A DNA stretch of 64,000 bases from Aphis gossypii (taxonomy: Eukaryota > Arthropoda > Insecta > Hemiptera > Aphididae): contig NC_065531.1 in NCBI RefSeq assembly GCF_020184175.1, positions 85,592,604 through 85,656,603 of the forward strand, in the 5' to 3' direction. Below are positions 1 to 14,345 of this stretch, piece by piece. The first letter of the stretch is position 1; each line of letters starts with the position of its first letter. The position numbers and the translations under genes were made by a program. The notes beneath the pieces are model-generated. The model made no database searches. It was given only the letters and a program-made list of their open reading frames with translations, and was not told the origin of the DNA.

Positions 1-3000
1 TATTGAATTATAGTTTTAAAACGAATATTTAATTAATTATAAACATTATAAGATTATTAACGAATTCTTAAAATTGTCCACAATATTGGATAAGGTTAGG
101 TTTATGTAACAAAGTAGCATTTACATTCGTGACTTGGTCCCTTAACACTCACTAAACATCGCATCACAACTGTATGACAAATTTAGTGGACTTGTGAACT
201 TTCTCACAAAAATCTATTTTGAGCTTTATGTAGATCTAAATGCACATCAATATAATTTGATAATGAGAAGTCAAGTGACAATAACAAGTGGCACCATTAG
301 ATACGGCTTAAAATTGCCTACATTTTTAACGTATAACGTGAAAATCAATGAAAAATAACTAGGGTACTCTTCTCACTAAAACCGTCCATTTTAAATTGTT
401 TAATATAAAAAGAAGAAATGTATTAAATGATTGTTATAATATTAAATTTTTAAATACTACTTAATATACATTTTGTTTGAATATACTGTAACCTATTTAA
501 TTGATTTTTGATTATCTAAGTAACTTGCACGGAGCCCTTCAGTTCTATTATTTTAAGTACCTATTTTATATTAATTAAAATTATCTTATCTTAGGTGATC
601 TAGTTAACTAAGTATCTATTATTTAATATGTTAATACTATTGTACTAAATGTAGGCCTGTAATATTTTCATGTAGTGTACCTGAGTCCTTATGAACGTTA
701 ACATTAATAAATAATAGTTTAAATAATGTAACGATTAATCACAATTAGTACATTAAACTACTAAATTATGGTAGATGATTAAAACTTTATAAATATTCAT
801 ATTTTTTAAATTGAATTACTATTTTTCTAGCTCTATGCTACCTATATCTACGTATATGATAGGACTATATTATAATATTTAATTAATATTTTTTTTCTTA
901 TAAACTAATACTTTACTCATTATCTCAATGTATTAACACAAGCAGATTTAATACCATTTGAACTAAAATCTCAAGCGTAACTACCTGTACAATCTAGTTA
1001 CACTGTAACACACAATTTACTTTCAATTCTGTACATAAATATATAATTTTGTACATAAGTTGTTCCTTTATGAATTAATAATATTAATTAAGTACGTCTA
1101 TGTAAGTAAAAAATAATTTATGATACCTAAATTCAGGATATTTTTAAATTAAATCGAAATACGAAATGTATTTATTTCATGAAATACTTTAGAAATTATT
1201 TAATTGATTATTATTTTTAATCATATGCCAAACATTTAAATATATCAAATATTATACATCATAAAGCTATATAATTGAGTGATAAATTGCTACTAAATAA
1301 GTATTAAAAAATTAATAAATTTATTAAATAATAATAGTAATAGATTTAGCAAATAAAGTACAAACTAAATAAATATGAAAACAAAGAAAAAAGAATATTA
1401 TCAATCATATAATTTCGATTTAATATTATAACCCGTTAGCAATTAATGTCAAATAATATTTATGATAATAATAATACCAATATAATATAATATAAAATTT
1501 AAAGATCTGGGACACGAATCATCAGTATCATTTATGATTTATGGCTACATAGATACGATAATAGCATTATAAAATCACAGTTGATAAATAATCTTATATG
1601 ATTCAAACTATGAGCAAATTCCCAAAGTACATTTTTCATGATTTGGAATTTTAGTTTAAGAAAACATACTTTTCTTAAAGCGTATGGTTTATACTTTATG
1701 AATTAGTGAAATATTTACCCTAAACCCCCGTGAATAACCTAAAATATGGACCAGATTACCCTCCCACCATTGATATTTTATAAATACAACTACATTAAAT
1801 TTTATATTTTTATGTGATGACTAAAATATATATATTTTTCGAATCATAATATTATATGGTTTATGCAAGGTTGGCAGCTTCTCCAGTTAATATAGTAGGG
1901 ATCAAAATTTCTGAGAAAAAAGTTTTTTGTAGATAAATAAATCCAGTTTTTCTCTAGATTTTTCTTTGCAAGTATTAATTAAAATTTATTTTATTTTTTC
2001 ATTTATATAATTAATTATAAAATCTTTTTATTTATTTAACTAAAATAAAGTAAAGGAATAACAATGATATACAGTCACGACTTGTGAACGTTAAGGAAGG
2101 TTCATCCAGTAATGACACTTCACCATGAATTTTAAATTTAGAAATAAATATACATACATAAACACGATTACAATATAACTATAAAAAATATCTATATTTA
2201 CAACACAGCTGAATACGAAATTTTACTGAGAACAACAGTACCTACATACTATTGTACTAAATTTACATTTCCTACTTTTTGATTTGTTTTTTAACTAGAT
2301 AATATATATTTTATGCTAAAAACGAATAATATATATCACAGATATATTACATTTGTAATATACATAAACTAAATATGTATATCGTATATTCCAATCATAA
2401 CAGCATACTAATAAAGGTGAAAGAATGATATGGCCTACTGTGACAGGCCGTATACTATAGAAAACAAAAATACCGATAAAAATTATTTAAAAAAAATCAT
2501 TAAAGTGAGCACTTAATTTCAATATAAAATGATTATTTCAACAAAATTTTAATCCACATTATGTACAATTTATCATTTATACAAATAAACTTATAAATGT
2601 ATTTACTAATTAACTTAAGTAAAATAAGTTTATTCAGAAAATCATGAAAATGTTTATGGACTTAGTTCATATTTTCAATTATTAACTTCTTTATGAACTA
2701 GTTACATTTTAAACGAACATTCCAGTGTTTGATTTATGACACATCAGCAAAATTGGTGATATTATCTAAAGACAGAATACATATACTTCTAAAATACACT
2801 TAATTTTCATCGACGAAAATTATAAACAGGCATTTTAATTATGTTCCAAAAATATAATTTTCCACGGTGGCAGATTTTCTCCATAAAAGCTTAATATTTT
2901 AAAACTACTTAATATTAATTAAATGCATTATTAAATTATTACGAAATATGTTATTATTAAAATATGTTAAACAGTAATTTATTTCAATATGACTATTTAT

Positions 3001-6000
3001 AGAGTGAATATTATATAAGGATGCAATTCACTTTTAAAGAATATATACGTTATAAATTCATTAAATAATGTACATAGCAAAATGCAAATTCATATACATT
3101 ACTATATTATGTTATATTTACAATAATAAAATACAGTTATATTTTTTGGAGAAAATCTCAGAGGCATCATTTAAGCATTTTCCAAACTTGTTCAAACTTG
3201 CCTATTGGTCACTAACATGTGTTATAGCATTGATTAATAGTTGAAGGAAAATTCAGCACTTGATACTAACCAATAATTCAAGATAAAAATATATAGGTAC
3301 TATTCGGTTGTTGCAAATAATATTATATTAGATTCCCCTAAGTCGTTTATTGAAAGAACATAATACGAAAATTTGTTATGTGAACTATACGGTTATACAC
3401 ATAGCGTATCTTTAGACTTAGAATACCTAGACTGTATTACTGCATAAAATAACTTATTACATTATGAGCATCGTGTTGCATGTATATCTGCCTTGACCTG
3501 TTTGCAGATTGCTACGAAAGTCAATGCGACATGTGAATATAATAAATATAAACACTATTAATGTGAAAGATAATATCCTCGTACCTCGTGCCATTGTAAG
3601 ATAACTTTAGCCATTTTCTATTTACATTATATCGTGATGCATATTATGCAATAATTATGAGCATATGCTCGGTAATATTTTACGGGTATTTTTCGACACA
3701 GAACGATTCAGAATTTTTATCCATTCGGTATTCAAAGTTTACAAAGTTTAGGGGCACTCGATATCACTAGCGAAAATTTACAGGCATTAAAATCAAATTA
3801 GTACTTATACATACTTTTTGTTACGAAGTATATAAAACGTATTCCATAAAAGTACTAATAACATTTATAAAACTAAAATATGCAAAAAATGTATTACGTC
3901 GAATTTGTATAATAATCGATAAAATAATAATATAATTATGTATATTAATTCAAAAAAATGATGATTGAGCCCAATATATTTAAAATAAAAATGGCTAGGT
4001 AATATATTTAGGTAACTCGACGATTTTTTTTTTCATATATTTTCATTTAACAAATTAATTTTAGCATGTTGAAATATGCATTTTAAATTTGTAAGTGTTG
4101 TATAAATGAAAAAATAAAAATTGATTAATTATACTTTTTTATTAAATGCTATTAATAATACAGTTCTACGTATTAAAGTTAATATTATACTAGTGAATTA
4201 CACTTAACTAGATAAATAATAAAGTACACTCAGAATCACCATTCTGCAGTGATATTTTCGATAACTGTACCTACTCATTTTTTTTTCTTGCTGAAAATAT
4301 TTTTACATCAAAAAAATGTTACTATTAAGCGATAAGATATAATGACTTAAATTATAATAAAATAAATATTTTGAATCAAAGGGAACTATAAAAATAAAAC
4401 CTGTTGATACTCGTTAAAATTTGAATCTGTGAAGAATTAAGTACTTTTTACAAATAAAACCATCGATCTACGTTTCTCTGAACTGTCGAAGAACTTGTGA
4501 GATATATTTATAATGATTTAAACTAGCAACCAGCCCATATAATTGAACAATATAGAGCTGAAATAATTTATTTATAATTTAACGATTTTGACGTTGAAAA
4601 ATGTAATGATTTTAATCCACGTGACCCATTTTAAAAGTGTCAGGGGTTCGGGTTTGAGATGTTTCCTTAAAAAGTACAGCATTTTCTGACTGGTGAATTA
4701 GTGACAGATATCTCTTTTTAGTTGGACGGAAAAAAACTAAGTACAAAAAGAAGGATTTGTACGTTGCATGGGTGGATTACTACGTTAACAAAGTGGGTTG
4801 AATTTGTTGCCAAGAAGTTTGTGTGGGCTTAGTTACTACTAAAACTTGGGGGAAAAAGCAATTATCACAGCTATTTTTTTAAACAGTTATCATTTACATC
4901 CGCACAAAACTGAACAATTTTATCATTTTACATCTAACAAAAATGAACGTATTTCACGTAATTCGTTGTTCAGTAAGCCTTTGCACATTCCTATACTCAT
5001 TTAGTTATTTGTTCAAAATAATCTCAATGGTTTAAAGTAAAATGTAAGTAAAACGAAACCGTTCAGTCTAATTTTCAAAAACTTTTATGTTCAAAATGTT
5101 TTTAAATATTTTTTTCGTAAGTAATATAATATTTATAAAAATCAAAAACACAAGTTAAATTAATTGTCAATCGTAATTTACTATAAAAACGTTATTGTAA
5201 TACTTTGACTCATCAAAAATATCCCAATAGACTCAGTGTTTTCTTAAAAGTTATAATGGATGATAGTGACATGTTTTGATATTTTATTAATAGTTACATT
5301 ATTCATCGTATTAATTATTATTAAACACGATATTCTAAGATATCGTGGTCAATAAAATTGTATTTATAACTGATAATATACATTTCTTACTAAACAAAAA
5401 TACCGCATTAATTTTAGTTTAAAATACTTAACATGTGTATTGTGTAACTAATATGATTAATCTTATTTTACCTAAAAATACTTTATATACCTAACCATAG
5501 AATATAATGAAACCCATAACCTAAATATATTCATGAATAATCGAGTGTAAAACTGGCTTTTGTTATCGTTATACCAAAAAGGAATAGCGTTCCGATGCTG
5601 ATAGGTATGAGTATGAGACTTTTTTTTTCACTAACTATACAAACATTTTCTAGGGATCAGAAAAAATCACTTTTTTAAGTTTAAAACGGTGTCATATTAA
5701 CGATGTAGAGGTTTAAGTTACATTACGAATGCATATTATAGATTTGTTTATGGATATATTTGTTTAAACATTATAAACACAATATCCGGTATCTCAGCAC
5801 AATAAACCGAAGATTGTAGTGTTTATTCTCAGGTTACATAGACATAAAAAATACAGTAAAGCATACTAATGAAACATACCAACTTGTAATTTAACAATTC
5901 TAAAAAGTGAACTTAAAAAAATGTAATAAATCATGCTTGTTTATAGAATTTTATTAACATTTAGTGGACATAAAAATTTTATTTTTACTCTTCTTTTGCT

Positions 6001-7902
6001 TACGAAATGATACCTATTATTCCTCAATGTAGAAAAATCTGGCCAGTCATATATTGTTTTATAATGATGTATTTAACAACGACTTCATTTACTTTTGGAG
6101 GAAAATTATCAGTTAAGATGTTATATTTTATCTTTTATTTAATCAATACTACTCTGTATGGAGTTCAGATTACATACCTAAAATTTTATTATTCAATATT
6201 AGAGTTTGATGTTAAGTCATATACAACATACATAATTGTAAAGCTCAACAGTCTATTTACTATCATATTTAGATACAATAAGTTCTATCACATATATTTA
6301 GATTTTAAGTATTAGTATTAAATCAATGTGTGTATGTGTTTTTCATGTCTCTATATACTGTTTCTTAAAAGTAGAATAAATACTACGAACTTCAACTTCG
6401 AAATAAATTTTTACTAATACATTGGTTGTATAGTTAATTTGTTAATTTCCAAAGTGTGAAAATTAATAGTTCCTATTTTTTAAAATAATCAAGATCAATC
6501 ATTGGATTCAAGTTTTATACATCCATTATAACAGAAATCAATTGAAACATACTGTAAACTTGAAATCTACTGTCCACATGAATATGGATAATATTATGAT
6601 TGCCAGAATTTTTTTAATTTTTTTTTTTGACATTATGGTTGTGAAACATTTGTTGTTCTTATAATCTAGACTCTAGAGTAAAAATATAATAAAAATGAAA
6701 AAAATATATTATATGGCTATTTGCGTGATTTATTTACACCAGACCTACATTATTATACGTAGGTACCTATCTATAACTCATTTATTTATTTTTATAAATG
6801 GACATAAATTCATAACATTATTAAAATCATATTCACATATCGCATTTTGTATACAAATTATATATTATTATGTTATTTAGCCATAACAATAATCCATCAA
6901 TATTTTATACCATTTCCATTATGGAATAAATTGTGTTTATGGTGTCACCGATCACCAACAAACACCCATACAAAAACTTTATTAGAGTATATGTATTGCA
7001 TCGTTATTGTATACGCGTCGTTAAACTACCAATATTTTAAAACCAATAGCATATCGGTTTTTTTTTTTCAATCATGCAATTGTATGTATTAAATACTAAA
7101 AATACACAACATAACAAAATGATTTTGTTTTTTTTTTCATAAAAAATCGTTTAGGTCATCATAATACTGTAGTACATGTATTAGTTTAATAATTAAATTC
7201 ATTATTCATGATTATTAATATTTGAACATTTATTTTATAGATGTATTTTGAACAGCTTATAAAATGATCGTTTCAGTAATAAAGGGATATAGACTCTTAA
7301 ATAATATATTTATAAATGTAGAAAAATGGTACTCACTATATGCAATTATTTTTGGTTTTATTCTTTTCACTATGACATTAATATGCAATATTCTCATTGA
7401 AAGGTCATAACAACCATTATAATACTATTATATTATTGCTATTCATAACACAAAATAAATTTAAAAAACACAAAATTACTTAAATTTTTAGGTTACCTAT
7501 CACACTATATTTAAAATAAAAAACTTATCACAATACTTTATAACATAAACATAATTTATTGTAATTATAACAATTAATAAAAATATCAAAACATAATTTG
7601 CTTTTTTTTAGTGGTTGAATTTTAAATGTTAACTCAATTCATTAAAATTACGAACATTTTAAAATTTTTTGAAGTTAAAAATGTATATAATTTAATATCA
7701 AATTTTAATTACTAAAATTTTTAAATTGAATAAAAGTTTTTTCATTAGTTTACGTTATAGCATCTTTTAATCATCAAAAATACATTGGAGTGATTTTTTT
7801 TTTATGGGCATGAGAGTATTGACTAGTATATTACGTTAATAACAATAACATAATCAGATATAAATAATATATACATATGATTAATTATTTTTTTGCATTA
7901 TT
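1..7902. other. AT-rich region without supportable genes
   Basis: Only short chance frames are seen. The plus-strand frames near 6007, 6695 and 6847 translate to Ile/Tyr/Phe-rich strings typical of AT-rich noncoding DNA. One small GC-richer patch at 4700-4850 follows a TCTCTTTTTAG acceptor-like site and has two overlapping short open frames. It is described under findings. The missing globin 5' exons were sought here without success. Confidence 0.6.
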
Positions 7903-8140
7903 CTAGAATCTAAATCTTTTTGATCTATTTCCGCTTCCACAATGTGTTTCCGTGTTCCTCTATGTAGTTCCATATATTTTCCTTTCAACTCTCCTAAAAT
8001 TCCTATGTCTTCTTTGATGTGATTCTCTCGTTGATGTCTAGTTCTTCCCCTTGATTATACTTTATTTTATTTCCATTTCATGACTGCCCGTATGATTTGA
8101 TTTTTTCTCTTCACCATGTGTGACCTGCTTATCTTATCTT
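7903..8140 (-). pseudogene. Decayed LINE-type ORF2 C-terminal fragment
   Basis: Read on the minus strand, this block gives a basic string (MVKRKNQIIRAVMKWK) and then, after frame changes, a stretch near ELHRGTRKHIVEAE. The pattern resembles the 3' end of LINE reverse-transcriptase ORFs, where a basic AGH..R region is followed by a W..D block and R.KW..IV.AA. Stops and shifts interrupt it and no complete domain is present. The assignment is by pattern memory only. An unrelated AT-poor noncoding segment is the alternative. Confidence 0.35.
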
Positions 8141-8254
8141 TTGACTTTTAAACATACCGTTCATATTTTTAAGATTTATTATAAGACTAATATTTATTGA
8201 TGCACATATCAAGTTAAATGTGAACTGAATGCTCTAAATAAAACAACAAAATAG

Positions 8255-9080
8255 CGCCGGAAATATTTAAAAGATATATAATATATACAACATACTACAA
8301 AATTCAAGAAGCACCAAAAGGTGTACATTATACAACAGACGCTTTCGAGTTAGAAGAAACAGTAAGCATTAAAATAATATTTGAAAACGACAATATAATA
8401 ATATACAAACTACCTAAGAATTGTTCAATTTACTCAGCTAAAGGACTTGCCATTTGAAAAGCTATACAAATAATTATGTTTAAAAACTACACTGTCTAAG
8501 TATACCTATTATTCTTAGTAACTCCTTAAATGTTAAAAACAACATAAATAATAGGTACAACGAATCCAAGTTATATTACAATCTTCATATAAAATAAAAT
8601 AGACAAAGTCAAAACTAATAAAACACCAATATCACTCGTCTAGATCCTGAGCTGTATAGCATAAAGAAAAATGAAACTGAGAATAAGCATGCTAAACTTA
8701 CTATATCTGACTTAAACACATTCATATGATGAATTCAAAAACTTTATAAAAATGTACATAAGACAAAAATGACAAATATTCTGAACTAATCAGAACACCA
8801 AACTAAAAAAAACAAAGAGTTCAACATTCAGATGAGAAACCCAACTCTTATACGTAATGAAAAGACTTACCCACGGATTTCTCGTTACAATAGAAGAACC
8901 CTCTATATGGGAAGAATGTGGCTTAACGCTTACAGTAAAACGCTTATTAGCGAAATACTAACGATACGGTATCCTCAAAATCTCAACATGACAAAAAACA
9001 ACACTACTAACCCTAAACAGAACAAAAAAATTCTAAACTTCTTAAAATCAACAATGTTAATTAATAAAATACAATTTTAA
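8255..9080 (+). pseudogene. Decayed non-LTR retrotransposon: RNase H and C-terminal region
   Basis: In the plus frame near 8320-8480 the translation reads GVHYTTDAFELEETVSIK, then NCSIYSAKGLAI, a stop, and KAIQIIM. This matches the RNase H motif SIYSAE..AI.KAIQ of Jockey/R1/I-group LINEs, with one in-frame stop. Near 8860-8960 another frame gives KRLTHGFLVTIEEPSIWEEC followed by GLTLTVKRLLAKY, the conserved C-terminal block that usually reads RLTHG...C..C...LTV.H...EC. The last codons (9021-9080) give ILNFLKSTMLINKI and a TAA, the usual end of such ORFs. Several stops and frameshifts show that it is dead. No RT domain or poly(A) tail is visible, so both borders are approximate. Confidence 0.7.
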
Positions 9081-12000
9081 CGATAATTATAACATAACAT
9101 TGTGTAAATACTTAAATTAAGTTTAGCTAGAAATTAAATAACTGTAACTATAATAATTTTCACTGTTAATTTTTTTTTTTTTTAAGATAATATGCCATGA
9201 TTATATTGATAACAATTCTATCACAGATACTAGGCATACAACTAATAGACAAATCAATTATTATAAGTAATAATTTAAATAAATTATAATATTATATCCT
9301 GAGAAATAAAGACTACACAACTCTACAACTCTCTGCTCAGATTCGATTTCGTATGCAACGACATTTATAATTAAATTTAAATTTAAAATTTTTGTATACA
9401 TTTTAATTTTAAAATTTTTCAAAATTCCAAGTACCTACATTATTTCAATTGTTTTTTTGTGGTCATTTTATGAAAATTTATACCATTTTATTTTTCACCC
9501 CACCTTGTCCACCTTTGTCAACTAATCTTAATTACACTCAGATTATAATAAAATTACAAAGATGATTAAATACTATCTAAGAATATGGTATACCATTGTA
9601 ATGGTAACATAATATACCATAGTTACTTATGCCTGTATCGGCCTAATAAGTAAGACGTTCGTGGAAACGAAATAAATACATTTATAAGCCCGTCAGATAA
9701 AATCGGTGTTTGCTTAAAACCGTGGAGCACAGAAAATCCTCGTACATGTCCGACTCAAATACTGATAAATTATTAATGAAAACCTGTGTGCATGTACATA
9801 TTTTTAATGAAACCCTATAACATCCACTGTTGACGCGTGTAAACATACCTCACGGTAAATCACTTCGTGGTGTCCGATATAAAACATCGTTATCCATATT
9901 TTACATACTATTTATTATATAAATTATAAATATTAAAAATGTACGGTACATTATTATTGTAAGGTATATATTGTGTGTCTACCACTGGAGATTCTTAATC
10001 ATCGTTCTCGCCACGACGGTATAGGATTTTGTAATGTAACATCATTTTGCACGTTCTACAATTTTTAAAACCCTGTTTTCGTCATCACAAACAATGGATA
10101 ATATTATAATATATAATATGACATAAACTCAAAATCTGTCACATTTGTGTTTAGCCGTGCGACGTCCTAGTCTTTGAAAGGCGTGTCCAAATGAAACTTT
10201 CCGATACGTTTAGTACACCACAAACCTGCACGGTTGACACGTATTTCTACAATGTGATATAATACTATAGATAATAATAATTGTTGATCCACTGCCTCAT
10301 AATTATCCTCTAATTCATATTTATTAATTATTGTTGCGATTGTCCTCATTAGTTGATAGAAGGAGCCAAGTGAATTTAGATTTTCTTATCAAGTTACTTT
10401 CGGGTAAAATAGATTTTTCATATCTCCTATACTCCGTTAATTTCAAAGTTCCTTCTTTTTCTTCAAATAATAACAACCAATTTATGTTCCGATATAATAT
10501 TTACCACAAAATATAATATTACATGCTACTAATGGATCTTTTGTAAGAATGATCGCAAGAATTACCATGCATATTTTCGTATTTGTATTACCTTATATTT
10601 CATAGTACTATGTCTATATATGAATTATATTATTATGTAACGATTGAGATTTTAATAAATAATATGATATACAAGTATGGTTACTATACTATATCCTAGT
10701 TAAAAAAAAAAAAAAAACAAAAGTTCGAACGTTCGAACGTTAAAACTCAACTAAATATGACCACCTATTAAAGCAGTGTCTGCAGACTACGTCCCAAAAA
10801 TAGATTACGAATCCAAGAAATTCCTATTTATTTTCATATAATATTATATGATATCGTGTTGTATTTTGCCTTTTGTGTTTTTGACATTTAATAATTATTA
10901 TAGACGATATTTAAAAAATAATAATTATATTTGTTAATCTACAACTCGTTAGCTTGTCATAACTATACACATACAGTTTAATAATTTGCGCATATTGTTT
11001 TACGTTATAACGTGTAAACTGTAAAGGACAATAATCGGTTAAACGGAAAAACAAGTCAATATATTTATAGTTAATACACTAAACAAAAACAATAATTCAC
11101 TCGCTCACACGTCTTACATTTACTAGTTACAATGTTGAAACGATCCATCATTCGCAGTGAAACTCATTATAAAATATTATTATAGTTTGCATATGACGGG
11201 TTAATAGAAGGAAAAATGGAATACTTTGATAAAAGTAACTTTGAAAGTGAAGGCTTCATGTAATACGATGTATAGATGTATTAGATGAAATGTCGACTAC
11301 AATTCCTATCAATATTTAAATTAAATATTCCCTGAATGTGTGTTTAACAAATAAATATTTGTATTACGTTTTCAGTTGTCCAGATTATATTAAAGTGATG
11401 AAACAATATATATTTTATAAAGGTATGCACGATAATTTACTGTTTTTTTTCTGAGACAGTATTATGCTATAATAGGGGTGAACTTATTTACTAATGAAAA
11501 CTTCATCATTATTGTTATTCAGTCTAGTCGCATAACTGTGCAGTAATCATATCAAACTATGGTCAATTGCAATATTTTGGTTTCTATACTATACAATATT
11601 ATATAGACCTAAGTATTATAGTCGTATTGGACATATTATATTCCAGTCATGTCCATATCTAACCTTCGTCTCGACTTATTATATTTCCATGGTTTCAATA
11701 GCTTAATACGGCAAATTGTCGATATTTGATATTATTTTACGGCCGTTTTGGTCTAGACATAGGTATCGTTGTCTCTTGTGACTTGTATGTTAAAACATAA
11801 TAAAAATATATTATATTTCATTATTTATATTGAATATTTCACTATATTATATTCAATAGACCAACTAAAGTTATAGTATTGGTGGTCCTATATTTGTCAA
11901 TATCAACCACTGCATTAATGAACTATAAATTTCAATAATTTTCTATGAAAAATTTTAAATATAAATATAACTACACAACACATTAATAATATTTGTTTTT

Positions 12001-12452
12001 CAATTATTAATTGTATTTAATTATATACTCTACTATTGACTTGGTATACCTGTATAGCTATTATAATTGATTATATTTACTTTACAACATTTTTTGTCAA
12101 TTATGATAACATTATTCAATGTTCAGAATAGGTAGGTATTGCAGTTAGTAAAGAAACTCCAAATAGTTCTTTTATCGTTAATAAAATAAAACAATACGTA
12201 GAAAAAATTATAATCTATATAATATTTGCCTTTTGTCTTTGATAATTAAATTGCATACTATGTACTCGTAATATACCAACTAATGCAATTTTTTGAATAA
12301 TGTATAATGATTTTATCAAAATCTGGATTATCTCTCATCTGATGAAATCATAAAAGCTGACTCCTTTCAACGTTTATAATAAAATACTATTTTAATATCG
12401 TTAATATAACTGCAATTGTCAATTAATAACTAACATAATGTTCTTGTTTTAG
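9081..12452. other. Region upstream of the first visible globin exon
   Basis: Probably intron of the globin gene, at least near 12.4 kb. It contains the 3' flank of the decayed LINE, a poly(T) run at 9170-9184 and the palindrome at 10723. The minus-strand open frame at 10167-10349 lies in a slightly GC-richer patch and matches nothing I know, so I do not call it a gene. Confidence 0.5.
10723..10738. repeat. Perfect 16-bp palindrome of tandem GTTCGAAC
   Basis: GTTCGAACGTTCGAAC is its own reverse complement and also two tandem copies of the 8-bp palindrome GTTCGAAC. It follows a run of about 16 A residues (10702-10717). Confidence 0.95.
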
Positions 12453-12573
12453 AGTTATGGCATTTGTACAAAAAGCTGTCGCACGTTTATATGAACCCGA
12501 TAAATTGGAAACTCTATTAAGAGACTTGGGCAAGAAACACTATCATTATGGCGCCAAACAAAAATACGTAGAC
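12453..12573 (+). CDS. Globin internal exon (E-F helices, proximal His)
   Basis: This 121-bp exon follows a good acceptor (TTCTTGTTTTAG) and ends at GAC|GTGAGT, a strong donor. One base completes an upstream codon and 40 full codons follow, so the 5' border is phase 2 and the 3' border phase 0. The translation runs from VMAFVQKAV to AKQKYVD. The His in GKKH is the likely proximal haem ligand. The exon is GC-richer than the AT-rich intron DNA on both sides, as expected for coding sequence here. Confidence 0.85.
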
Positions 12574-13645
12574 GTGAGTATAATCGATTTAGTACTGTCT
12601 TAATAATTATTATTTTAGACATTTCAACGAAATTAAATTAATTTAAACTGTATATCCCAACCCATTTTAGACGAAGTACAAAGTAGGTATACATGTTTGT
12701 ATAATGTATGTATAAAGTGTTAATGGAATACACAGTATACTTAAAAATAATAAAATAATGTGTTAAATTTATTTCAAAAAGTTTTTTTTTTTTTTTGAAA
12801 AAAAAACCTATACAATTTTAAAATTATGAAATATATGGTATTTTTTATTTACTTAGTTGTTTTAATATTCTAAACTAATCAATATTTATAATTATTTAAA
12901 TATTTAATCATTTTATAAAATAAGTTTAATTTTATAAAATCCATAGACAGTAAATCCACATATTCTATGCTCACTGCTCAATGTATTCTCATTCTTTAAC
13001 CATTCATATTTTCTACAAAAACCATAAATGCAATATTTTATTTATTTATTTATTTATTTATTCATTTATGTATTTATTTATTTCGGATGTCTCTCACCTA
13101 TACTGCATCATATTATTCAACTCAAAATGATGATGTCTATTTCACTATATTTCCTCCTAAAACTAATCATTAACTTTATTCACGTATTACATTTGTAATA
13201 ATTTATTATTTAAGTACCGTAAATTGGTGATATTTCTATGTTCCATCGATATATTCTATGTTTATTCATACAAAGAACTAATCTATTATTCAATAGATTT
13301 GAATTTTATCCTATTCAGTAGTACCCATAGATATATAACACAACATATTATTATTTTGTATTATATATTTATGATAGTTTCTGTACTCTGTGTACTCATA
13401 AACAATACAATGCAATATTATTATTATTTTTTTCGGGATTTTTATTAATTGTAAAAGCTTCAAAATCTAGATTTATTAGCATAAGCTTTGCTTGAATATA
13501 GTATTATAGCCTATAGGTCGTTATTAAAACAAAAAGTATATTATTAATAACTATACACAGTTTTTACTTAAGTTTATACTTTAAAACAAAAGATGCATAT
13601 TATAATCATCATTTTACTAACAGTGTGTAAAGTCATTCTCTCACT

Positions 13646-13685
<40 letters not shown>

Positions 13686-14291
13686 ATTAAATCATCAATT
13701 ATTTATTTTATTATAGATACTTTATTCGATCTCTCATTTTGTGTTAAGCAGGTTCACAGCTACGACGATTATCGTGCCGTGAGGTTTATACTTTATAGTA
13801 TTCTGATTATCTGTGGTAGTTATGGTATAATTTTACTAAACCATAATCATCAGGATATTTCTAGGGTTGGACAGAGATCATAATTTTTGGACACAATATA
13901 AATGTGAACCCGGCTTTATACTTTACTCACCTGAGGCAGCTACGGTGTTGCCTAGGTGATAATAATGTATAATGCATTATGCGTATATTATTTTATTATT
14001 GAATCGAAATAAATATTAATATAGTTTGTGTCAAAGTTGTGCTCACTCGGTCGAAAGATTCGAACGCAAATCGTAGCTTCTATATGGAAAATATATATGT
14101 ACATTGTTGCACAGTAAATAACGACTTAGGAATATTTACTTTGTATTCATTTAACGACCCCGTTCCTCAGGCGGCCTGTTAATGCTATAGAAATTTACCA
14201 ACCTACTGTAGCTTACTCTTCGTGCAAACACGATTTGTATACGTATTCTAAGGTGCTATATTATACTATACTTATACTTATACTATCCTTC

Positions 14292-14345
<54 letters not shown>

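Noticed and set aside
6007..6315. Plus-strand 102-codon frame
   Set aside because: Tyr, Ile and Phe dominate, with no motif. This is expected of AT-rich DNA free of stops by chance.
10167..10349. Minus-strand 60-codon frame in a slightly GC-richer patch
   Set aside because: It resembles no family, lacks convincing splice borders and is short. It could be an old repeat.
13593..13883. Plus-strand 96-codon frame
   Set aside because: It is created by the (TC)n tract (Leu-Ser repeats) inside the globin intron.
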